Both the position numbers and the translations under genes were made by a program. The notes beneath the pieces were generated by a model. The model searched no databases, was not told the DNA's origin, and saw only the letters and a program-made list of their open reading frames with translations. Shown piece by piece: positions 27,901 to 39,900 of a DNA stretch of 64,000 nt (its first letter is position 1; each line of letters opens with the position of its first letter). This DNA comes from Fasciolopsis buskii (Eukaryota; Platyhelminthes; Trematoda; Plagiorchiida; Fasciolidae), in contig LUCM01003804.1 in NCBI GenBank assembly GCA_008360955.1, positions 320,472 to 384,471 of the forward strand, given 5' to 3'.

Positions 27901-30900
27901 TTGGACGTGCCGAAGACAGTGGCGCAAATGCCAGTCCACAAAAATTATCCTTTTTTTAAAATAACCCGAAGACAGGCAAAAAATTGCAAAATGTGTACAA
28001 TGAAAACATACAAGAAAACGGTTGGTTTGTTATTTCCATTGTTTTAATACTTTTTCCCCCGTTGTTTGTTCCCCTTCTGCAACTCCATTTACATGTTGTT
28101 GCGTTGGCACTAAGCTAATTATCAAGCCGATATATATATAAAACACTAATGACACTTGAATACAGAGTAAGGTGGACAAACCTTAAGCCGTTAGGCATCA
28201 CTACAGCAACATGGGAGGGATGTAACGGCAACCGTGGACCTGAGATCTAAAGAGAAATAGAGCCACACAAAGGTGCAATGGCCGAAAACAAACAACGGGA
28301 AAGGGAAACCCTGTCTTCTTGCGGTGAACTCGTGTGAAAGATACCCGTAGGCTTCGAAGTCTGGACTAACTGTCGGGGCAAAGAAGTTTGATATTCGGCG
28401 TGAGGTCAAAAGTCAAACCAACAGAGATCAAGCGGAAAACAGACGTAGTTTCCGAGTCAAGGTCGTTGAAGAAGTTCAAGGTAGAAGTCAGTGGCAATCT
28501 TACAAATAGAGAACCCAAACATGTACTGAACATGTCACCATGACTGGCGATGAAACGTCTGCGACCTAAACGCCAGGCTCAGCGATCAGAACCCCATTGA
28601 AACAAACAACCTGAGCTATGACCAACATAGATTTTCAAATTCACTGAGAAAGACGGAGATCGCAAGTATAAACCAGGTGCATTCTAAGGTTTGCAAGAGT
28701 AAAATTTTTTGGTTTCTTTAAAAACCGGGGCTATGAATAAAACCAAAAATGTGGCTGGTAAAACTCCGACCAGATCGAAAACTGGTTTGGATGCAACGAG
28801 TACCGAACGCACTCCTGCGGATATACGAAAATCTGTTGACGTCAGTGGGCAACTACCGAATAGTCGGAACCGAAGCAAGCCATTCACATGACAGAGTTTT
28901 CTGTAAGAACATCAAATAAAAGCCTTTACTTTAAAGGTATTCCAAGAAAGTAGTTGGGTGAATTTAATGTATCCTAATCGTGTCCTGCTAAGCTGGCAGT
29001 GTCATAATCCGCTTAGAATAGACAGGTGACTATGAGGCCCAGTTGTTCACAGTTGACTTCCTTGAGAAAACTACACGTCCTTCTTGACATTCAGGCTTAG
29101 CAGAGCATGTGGAAGATTGCCGTACATGAAATAATCTGTTAACTTCATGAATTTGACTTTCGCCTGTATGGCCTCAAGCCCGTAGAAAAGATACTAAACA
29201 GGACGTGGTTGATGAACCTATTATTCGTATCTGTCCGGACGGCATGGTCAGTCGAACCCAACAGAGAATTTCGAAGTCGTGCGCGTACGTCCGCTGATAG
29301 GATGTACGTTTGTGAAAGTGAACGTGTGCACTTTGATTTACAATCGGCATTGATCATGGGTGTGAGACGGACGAATTGTGAATGTGTGAATTTACATTTA
29401 ACCCAACAAGAGACATTTGCATACTATGCACGGTACAGGTATGAAACTAGGCAACTCTCCTCATGGAAAAGAAATGTTAATTGCTTGGAAGAAAAATTGA
29501 ATCCTATCCAAATGGCCACTTTCAAATGATTACCAGCACTCCAGGTCATCTACAGCATTTCACTACGAATGCGATCCTATTGTCACGTGCAAGCTATCAC
29601 AAAACAATGTTCAAATTAACCATGAATCCAAAAGACAGACGAGAAACCAATTTCCAACGCCCAGTAACGAGTAGACATTGCAGTATACCTATTGAGTCCC
29701 CAAACAGACATTAATTCACCTAAGTTGGATAATCATTTCTGTGAATATCAAGAGGAATTGAGAATGGGGAACCGTGAGATATATCGTGGATCTAGAAGTA
29801 ACTAAGGGAATATCAGTAGGTCTTGTTGTCGTATATAAGACATCGCACTCCATGCGAAACGAAGTAACGGTGCTGTTATGTTCTGGACGCCCTTTTCAAA
29901 GCAGTCTGGTAGAATGGTTTTTCTGTTCCGCCAATCAACCCCAATAAAAGGAGTCTTAGTTGATAATCAATCCGAGCGCTCTATGCCTTCGTGTTTCGCT
30001 TGTACATTCACACACACTCGCGGTCTTTGTGGTGTATGATGCCCAGATAGTGCATTTTTGGATTAGCTGAAATTAAAACGTTTGGCGCTAACCGGATGCC
30101 GCTAGCAGGCGTACGTGAGCTGTGAGTTTTATCATTCCCAGCCGTCGACAGATCTGCTAACAGCTGTTTCATTGTTCCTAATGAATCTTGTATAAAAGTG
30201 AATGAAAAACAGGGTGGCTTTGAACCACAATAGTTAGACGTACTTGGTTCTTTATACACTTCGACAAAGTCTCCAGCAGCCATACAGAACGGCACATTTG
30301 GTGGAAGATCACAAGGTGCAACGTCGGGAAACGGGACCGGAACAAGTTGATCTGACTGGATCATATTGTTACAAAACTGAGAAACCCATGGATATATCGT
30401 GTACTCGTTCACGACTCGACATCTACAAGTAAATCAAGAGAAAGAACAAGACAGGAAATAACTTCCGTTGCCTGTATCAAAGATCGAGGCTGCTAATAAG
30501 AGAACATTAATTCTATTCAGATGAAATGACAATAAGCGATTGGGTTTTGCTTGGAACCTGTTTATTTTAATGCACCATCTACGGGTCCCGTTATCGGATC
30601 GGGGAGTCTGTTAAACTCGCAATTATGTTCATGCAGTTGCGTAGATGAGCAGGGTGTTTCAAACGATAAGAGAAATCCAGTACAAGCAGGAAAGAAACGT
30701 TTTCTCATAGAGTAGCGAGAAGTTAGAAATGTTTCACTGTCGCTCATCACACTCTGATGACGATGATGTTCATGAAGCAGGAAACAAACGGGTACGCTTG
30801 TGCGGGGATTGGATACTTTCAACAAGACAAAGTCACACATACCTACGAAGGTTTAGATGTGAGTAGCCATTAGTATAGTAATCATCCCAAGGCTCATCTT

Positions 30901-33900
30901 CGATGTTACCGTTGTTTAGAGTAGCACTACGGATGCCAAATCAGCAATCACTGATTGCGTGGGACAGACGATTACCAAACCGGTCAAAAGAAAACACTAC
31001 AATTACCAACATGAATAGAGGTTCACTTTCTGGATGAAACTCAAGCGGGACAGAATGAAATCGATCAAATTTCACATCTTCAGAAAGCAGCGATTTTGAA
31101 ATATGCCAAAAAACTTTGAAGTGTGTCACCTTTTGGATCAGAATGTTCCTACCGTTAATTAGGTCAACACCAATGAATCAACTTGTAAGATTTTTTAAAG
31201 TTTAGTTCTAGTCCACAAGTGGCCAAGAAAGGTCATCTACTGAACATTAGTAAAGACAAAAGACAACGAGATTGTCCATAGGAAAGTGGATGTGTATTTT
31301 TGGTGAGGTAACAAGAAGACCAAATTGATTAAATTGGCTAGGATTCTGGAGAGAGCTTCCAGATGGGTGACGCAAATCGCCGTGGGAAGACATCTTCGCG
31401 TTCAGCACAATACAATGTCAAGCTACCACATTGTCTCTGTGCATCAAGCAACTCACAAAGGCATTATTTGAAGACAAAGCGAAACTTTTGCCGAAGCAAA
31501 TGGCGCCACGATAAAATGAATTTTCAAGGACGCCTAAAAGTACTTTGAACCACCCATGGGGTCATCAATCGGAACATCGAAAACAGTGTCGCCATTTTGG
31601 ATGAATCGGATTTTTAACTTCGTAAAGGTTGGTCCGACTGCGAAGAATCCAGGTGCAGATTGCAATTCCTTAAAAAATGTTGGAATTTTGTTTCACCATT
31701 CATGACTAATTATTTTTGTGCGGCGAAACCAGAGAGGGACAAGGCGATGATGAGATCGGTGAGTACGTCAGGGAACTGCACGATCCGAAACGGTAGTTCA
31801 AAAATTACGATTTGCCGAAAGATGTGACGAAACCATACCGAGATATTGTCTTCGCTAGTTCAATGAACACAGTGAGTATCTTGAAAAACTACCCCACTTT
31901 GTCGTGGAAGAGAGTGTGTGAGATGCCAATAATAGATTCTACGAAAGCTATAAACGGCCTTTACATACTGATGGCTACTGTGAATGACGCGAAGAAGGAC
32001 ACCTTAGCGGAGAAACCAACCTCTACCTTCATCACAGACGCAATGTTTCCAAATCCGAAACGAACAATAATTGTCTAACTTATGGGTTCGACAATTATTC
32101 GAGAAAACACCAGTACTGGTAGGTAAAACGCAAAAGATAGATAGGTCCGACAAGCAAGTCTACTGTTGTGAACGTTAACAAATCACATTGGGCGTACCTG
32201 ATAGGAGCTAAATCCTGAAACTGTAGAAGATAATCCACATAACGCATGACCAACAAAAACGGACGCGCAAAAAATACTGGGGATCGGATATGACTTATCC
32301 TACACGCCAAATGTTCGTGCTACAATCAGAAATTTGCCTCTCCATGAAAAGCCGTTGACGTCAGCTCAATCCGGTCCAGTTTCCACAGTCATTAATTGCG
32401 TAACGATGTGCCTTGCTCACAGTTACTTCGTAGAGCCGAATAATGGTGAGGGAAGTGAAAAGAACTGCAGAGAACAAAAAACATTTGCAATCCGAGCATG
32501 TCACTGATTGTGACATTTGGCCATATAGCTTGGAGTTTCCAATCACCCCACTGGGGACCACCTCATAGACCTATGCGTGAAAGTTCAGTTGTTAAAGTTC
32601 ATATGACCTTTCAGTAAGTTATGGACCATTGGGCCATTACTTCCCTAGAAGAACAGTGTAGAGTCGATCTGCGAGCACGCGCAACACGTCTTAACCAATC
32701 TATTCAAATTCGGTGCTTGTTCGACTGACTGAGCTTTGCAACCCAATATTCCATGCTTAACCTCAGCATTGCTAATATGATTCTTTCGTCATGCTCCAGT
32801 AATGCTGACGTAAACACACCTACTTAATGAACTTGGTGATTTTGCTTCTAGGCGGAACTAACAGATGGGAGCGAACTGAAGAAAATAAGATGAAGACGAA
32901 AGAGAGCTGAAAGTGGTGAGACTATCACTGACAAAGGCGGAGGAAAATACATGCAAATCTAAAATCAATCAGATTCCCATAAAAAAACTGAAATCTGATA
33001 CAATTGAATTTACTCGTCAACAGGATGGAAACAGGATTTAATAGGTAGTAAACAAAATAGTGTCGAAATGAGCTGCAAACATTGGAAGTTCTTCGAATGA
33101 GGGAATGACCCACGAATGACAAGTTTCGAACGTGTTCGGAAACAATCATCTGTAGTCCTAACAACGGATTTATTTACCAATTACAGACTTCGTACCATCA
33201 CTTTTGATTACTCCACGTGAAAAGACAAAAGCATATCAACGGTCATTCCTTCAAAAACCGTTCAAAGCTCCTGTGTGAAGTCGTCAATTGTCAATCAATA
33301 GTTGCCCTTTACCACTAGTTCTAGTGGGAATATCAAAGTCAGGTCGACATAAATCTCGTTCTATTAGAGTGCATATCCACGTTTGTGTGATTCTCGCATA
33401 TTACATCGATTTTCCGAGGTATCCCCCGATTGGTCCATCTTATTAGTTAGCTTTCACTCTGACGTGGCTGAATTCACCTTGCGGTGAAAAATGGACCGCT
33501 CACGTCGATTGGTTGGCACACTTACTAAATGGTTCATCCGGTCGATCTTTATGGGTTAGCCGTCCAATCACGGTTCTTTGCCACCTGATGGTTGACAGCT
33601 AATGCGATAATGTGGTTGCAATGTGCTCCTGCCGCCGGAACACACACTATCTGGCATGGACAAATTGCATTGGCTGCGACTTGCGGATTAAAGTCCGTCA
33701 TCGCCGGACAACTAGTAATCAACGAAATGGCTATTTGCTTTCGGTACACATAAGGCAAGACTAGCATTTCACATTATGCACCCCACAAAATCTGACCAGT
33801 CCCGTTCGGAAGATACAAGCGGTTATTTCTTAGCTGCATGCAACAGATCATCTGACTTCCGGAAGAACTGAACGCTCGTGATTTGTATGTGGTATACTAG

Positions 33901-36900
33901 TCAAAGCGGCTTCTACACGGAATAATGTTAGGGATCTAAACACACGAACTCACGATTCCGCGAGAATAGTGTGAATCTGTGGTTTTAAATACATGCATTA
34001 GTTATGACTTTCGTCAATAGCTTTCATGACGTCCAGAGGTTCTGATGTCTCCTCAACTGGTGACGAAACGTTTGTGAACCAAACGTCAAGCTCGGCGATC
34101 AAATGCCCATGGGGACTAGTGCAAGTTTGCCGCTTGTCGACAGGAACCTGAGAAAATTGGTTTATGCAATTTCAAAGCAAATCAATTTCACCGATGTCCG
34201 TTGCCAAGTTGAGGAAACCGAATTGCCCACTATCATGCGATCACCGACAGCACAAATCGCCCTGCCTTCCCAGGATACATTAAAGATTCAGTTGTATGAA
34301 GACGGCGACGTTTAAATGGATTCGGCGTCCGTAACATCAAACGTCACAAGGTTCAAGCCCTGGAAGTCTCCGCTGACTTAGGAAGCATACGGCAGCTATC
34401 TGTTGCCTCATTCAATATCACACCTAATCTATGTGAGCCAGCCAGGTTCTAGGGTCATAGTTACCGTGTACTTCGGTGCGGTGGGTAATAGGACACTGTG
34501 CAGTTATCAGGTCTGGCTCCTCATAAACGAAAAAAGAAAAACGTGAGCAAAACGATTAACTGACTTTCAAGCGATCCTAAATTAATTCTAGAAAGCACAT
34601 ATCGTAATCAAATCAACCTGAAGGAAAACTTGTGCTAACAATGAAGTATTTTTATAAACAGAGCTTCGCTGAGAAGCGTCACCATGAACCAACCGCACAA
34701 ATGCCTATAACGATGTATACATTAGCACAGTCACAACGAGACTGCACCCTGACGTAATGTGACGGCTTGCGCGCCTCCATGACCCAATGAGCTATACAGA
34801 ATGGCTTATCTCAAGCCGAAGACCCAATCATGCCCGGAAGGTCAATGGGTAGAGGCCTCACGAAGTAGTCTCTTGGTCGGGGTTGATCTGAGTTAGCAGC
34901 TCAGTCGGAAAAACGAGTGGAAGAATAATTGATCCAAGTAGATGGGCTTCCACTGAGCTATACCCCGCTGCCTTGCGGTCAGGTTCTTGTCAGAACCAAA
35001 GGCTTTGGTTGAGAACCTTAATCATTCTTCTGCTTAGCGGTTGGACTCACTAGCAGTACCCGTCCATCAATCCCCATGAGTTACACGCCTACAAATAATT
35101 CCACACTGCATCGGTCGTCGCGTGGGATAATCAGGATCACACTGCCCATTGCATCGAGCGCAGGCGGGGTGGGTAAAGTATGCTACTGCTCAGTTCCCTC
35201 TCTTTTATTCAATCTGTCTCTTCCGTCTCCAACCGAATCTCTTTGCCCCTTCTGTCTACTCTTAGTGTTCCCACTGACAACACGTCCGATAATGGCAACG
35301 GTTCGTTGTCAGGTAGTGTAGTAGGTGGTTTTCAGTCTGTTAGCTCACATTTTCTCAAGCCTCGTCAGCTTCTGAATTTCGGTTCCTTCAATGTGCGCAC
35401 TTTGATGCAGGTTGGCCAACAGACCTGTTTGGCTCTGACAGTGGACTCACTTTCGATTGATGTCTGCTGCGTGAGTGAAACATGAATTCAGGACTTGAGT
35501 AGAGCAATTCAACTGACTGCGCATAATGTCTCGTCAAGGTATTTCTTGCACACCTCAGCAGACGAAGCACCTCAAGCTGAGTCAATGCGATGTAGGAATA
35601 GTGTTAAGTGGGAAGGCTAAAGCAGCCCTTTTAGACTGGATCCCAGTCAACAGTCGCTTGTGCGCCGTGAGGCTGTAGGGAGGATAGTTGTGTTGAGCGC
35701 AGTTTATTTGTCATGTCGACGTACGCTTCAACAGACTGCAGCACTGACGTGGAGAAGACGAATTTTACGATGGCCTCGTCACCCTTGTTTGGAAGAGTAA
35801 AGGCTTTGATATTGTTGTGGTAGCAGGTGACTTTAATGCACAAGTTGGAAAACTCAGTGCATCGGAAACCCATTTAGGTGGTCGGAGCGTCTTGCCTGCT
35901 CAGCGAATAGATAATGGAGAAAGAATTCTGTGTAGACACTAATCTATTCCTATCTAGTACGAACTTCCGACACAGTTCGCGTCGCACAGCGACATGGCGC
36001 TCTACTAACTCGACAGGTGGTCTGAGTCAGATTGTCGATATCGCAGTTAGCTACCGTTGTCGTGGTTCTGTCCAGAACTGTCGATCATACTGGACCACTT
36101 ACGTCGAATCGGACCATGCGTTAGTTTTAGTGCAATTTTTGCTGCAGCTCAACGGCCATCGACGCAGGCCACAAACCCGACTGGCTGTCGAAGGTCTATG
36201 TGATTGGGCTGTTCGCAACAGCTGCGAATAGAAACTATCCGAGGAACTAAGAAATGCAACGAGCAGCAACGTAGACAAGCAGTGAGATCAAATTAAGCAG
36301 GCTTTTTATTTGTCAGCAGATTTCGCCTGTGGTCCTAGATCTAGCGTTCATCAAAAACACTGGATATCGCAAGGGTCTCTGGGTCTAATGGAACAAAAAC
36401 GCCAGCTCCCTAACTGCAGGGAAGTGAGCAAGATGCGTCGGCAGTTGCAGCGTCAGTTGACAATCAGCCTTGAGAAGGACGGTGAAAGCTGGTGGGTTAA
36501 GGTAGCCGAAGAGATCGAGAAAGCGTCCGCTTCAGGTAACAGTCCAAGACTGTTTAAGTTTATACACGACAGCGGTGGGCGGCGAACTTTGGTTAGTGAA
36601 GTCGTACGCGAAAGGACTGGAAGGCTCATCCAAGGTAGACGGAAAAGACTGCAACGTTGGGCAGAGTTTCGCTGGCCACACGCTAACGTATTTAGTCCAA
36701 CGTCTGCAGCTGTGAATCTTTCGGAGGTGTCACTTGGTCCCCCAACGGAGGTGGAATTGCAGTAGAATATTCGGTTTCTGAAGAGCGGTAAAGTTGCCGG
36801 TCCCGACGACCTCCCCCCAACTCTTTTCAACGGTGTGGGGAAGCTCTGGTGAAATCACTTACCTCCTTGCTCACTGATTATACCCATCTTCAAGAAGGGC

Positions 36901-39900
36901 ACACGGAGTGACTGCAGCAATCATTGTGGCATTAGTTCAATTCCGATAGTTACTAAGGTATTAGCTTCGATAATGCTGCGCCGTTTGACACCGATTCGCG
37001 AGAGTAATATCCGCGAACAACAGGCCGGATTTCGGCCAGGTCGAGGTTGCATCGACCAAATATTCACTCTTCGACAGATACTCGAAACGCGCCACACACA
37101 TTACCCTATGGCCGTAGTCTTTCTCGACTTGAAAGGTGCTTTCGACTTCGTGAATCGACCAGCACTATTCAGTGCTCTCCACCGGAAGCGTATGTCAGCG
37201 AAGTTTGTGAACCTGTTGCGAGCATTGTACTCGCATACCTATGTCCGCGTGAGAGTGTAAGGTAAACTACCAAGCTCATTCGAAACGACTAGTGGCGTTC
37301 GACAAGGGTGTCCGGTATCTCCATTCTGGTTCAACTTCGTCATGGACTAGGTGATTGAAGATGCTTTAGAGGGTCTCCAGGATGTAGGAGTCGAACTGGG
37401 AAGTGATAAGAAGCTGTATGACCTAGATTACGCTGATGACGTTGTGTGCCTGTTCGAGTCTGCGGATCATGCACAACGGGCACCAGATAGACTGCCGAGG
37501 TCGGTTGCTCGGTTCGGCATGTGCTTTGCACCTTCAAAGTGCAAAGTGCTGTTGCAGGACTGGACGACAGCAGCACCGAATTTGATACTGGATGGAGAGG
37601 AAATAACAATGGTGGACCGTTTCACTAACCTTGGTAGCTGCGTGTCTAACGATAGTAGCTCGGGATTGGAGGTAAGTATGCGTATATCCAAGGCTCGTGC
37701 AGCTTACGCTGGACTGAAGCACTTGTGGCGTCGGCCTGATATTTCACTGAAGTTGAAAGGTCGTGTGTACTGTGCTGCAGTACGTTCAGTTCTGTTGTAC
37801 GGTTGCAAGACGTGGAGTATGCGTGTGGGCGATGTTCGTCTGATAGAGGTTTTCGACAACTGATGTTTACGTAGTATGGCTAGGATTGGATGGAGTGACC
37901 GGGTGAGTAATGTTAAGGTTAGGAATCTGGTATTGGGTGCCACTTCTGAGAATAGCTTGTTTCAGCGTATGAAACTTGGTAGACTACGCTGGTTGGGTCA
38001 CGTGTTGCGTATGACGAACACTCGTCTACCATACCGTGCCCTATTTTGTGTTCCTCCAAAGGGATGGAAGAAGCCGTGTGGAGGCCAACAGATGACGTGG
38101 CAACGTTGGATGAGAAAATGTACAGCGAACTTAGGTAAAGTAGGTGTCTCACGACTTCGTGGTTGGGGTCCGAAAGATTCGTCAACTAGCTGGCTGGAGA
38201 CATAGAAGGATATGGCAGTGAACCGTTAACAGTGGCGATCGTGTTGTCATTTTCTTTCGAATGAGAATGATTGGGGGAGTGCGTTTGTACAGTTAGACTG
38301 TGTTCCGTGTTTTGGCTATAGCAACACCTTACCTTCTCCCACCTGTGTGGGTCCGCTCCCTGCTACCTTTGGATATTCACCCTTTTTATAGAAACTTGTA
38401 ACTCTGGGGCAAGGTAGTCGTATGTGAGGCTTGCCTTGCTGTTTAACGCTGAAAGATGATGATCATGTTCATGACTGTAAAACTGATAACCCGAAAATAC
38501 GATGGCAACGAAATGCGAAAATAACCGTTTATGAGTGATAACAAGCCAGATGGTAGTAAATCCCGGTCTAGCATCATAATCAAAGCAATGACCTTTCATG
38601 CGAGAACTATGCCCAGATGGAAAAAGCAACCGGGGCAAAAAGAACGCTGTCGATCCCGTAAGCGAGAAAAACCATGATTCTAAACATGAAAACTAAACTT
38701 ACGTGTTTAGAATAAAGTAGGCCGGAATAAGCATGTGCAGGCTCCATTCGTTGCCCTGACAAGCGAAGCCACGATGAGCAAACTCCCATGCCAAACGGCC
38801 CAGACCAGCTCCGGGAACAAGAATTTTCACATCAACCGGATCGCTGAAGACAACGGACACGAAATCATGGGTGTAAGATAATTGGACACTGGTGCCAAAA
38901 GTAAGGCATCAAATGGGATGCAAAAGCGGTTTGACGGAGGGTGGGACAACAGTGATCATATACCGCTTGATCGACGGACGTAAAAAATAACCCGAAAAAC
39001 ACGAGTGCATCATCTTTCATTGATACCATCAACTGTAATCCGACCTTCAACGATTTACATCACTAATTCAATCAACTACTAGATACAGATAAATTCGTTT
39101 AGATGTCAGAATGGATTAAGATTCTTAAACAAGTTCTTTTGATACGAGGAAAAAGTTAGACGATTCATCACATGACACAGAAAAGAGTAAAATGCTGTTA
39201 AAACGGTCGCTAGGACCTTTTAGAGAAAAGAGAGTAACATACAGGCTAGTCCCTTCGATCTCAAGCCAACAAGCCCTGGACCAATGAAAATAGAAGTAGT
39301 AATAGTAAACACAGAAAGTGAAAGCGTGTGCTACAGCGAATCCGAATGCAGAACGTTACGGAATCACTCAACAGCTTATTAAATCAACCATAGTGCTTAA
39401 AACGCGTGGAAACTACAGTTTCATTAGTGAAAGAAGGCACCCCAAGTTTTCAGTTTTGCGCATTTTTGCATGAGTGAGTTGATATGGCACCACTCATTGC
39501 CTCAAGGCCCACCAATATATACATATATATATGTATATATCGACAGGTTGGGAACAGGCACGGTGTCGACGCATTGAACGTGGAAGTCAAATTGCACGAG
39601 ATGTAGATACAATAGGGGAAAATAACTCACAACAGGACAGAAAGTGTTTCTCATGTTATCACCTCACACATTTTATTATTTCTTCGACCTGGTTTTTCGT
39701 GTTGGGTTTTCAGGATAGGCTCTAAATGGCATTCGCGCCACTGACTTTGGTTTTGAGCCATGTCCCTCAGCGTGCCAATCAACAACAGTCCCCCTCTACT
39801 TGGCTCCAACCAGGAGAACGAGAAGCACCAACCGAGACCAAAATCGAAGCCAAATTCTCCATACTTCTACGCCAATTCATAGCTTAACCGCCGCGTTGCT

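Larger units (their letters stand above)
19773..30243 (-). other. CARNMT1 intron 5 (10,471 bp)
   Basis: The intron is bounded by GTACGT and GTTGACAG. It contains RTE copy A, an older RTE relic (26955-27880), the unclassified repeat at 25579-25910 and hammerhead-like copy 2. A CG-rich stretch at 26440-26880 is not explained. Confidence 0.85.
30423..38702 (-). other. CARNMT1 intron 4 (8,280 bp)
   Basis: The intron is bounded by GTAAGT and ACTTGTAG. It contains RTE copy B and hammerhead-like copy 3. Between 30423 and 34030 frames such as 31812-32078 (+) are open but unrecognised. Confidence 0.85.
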
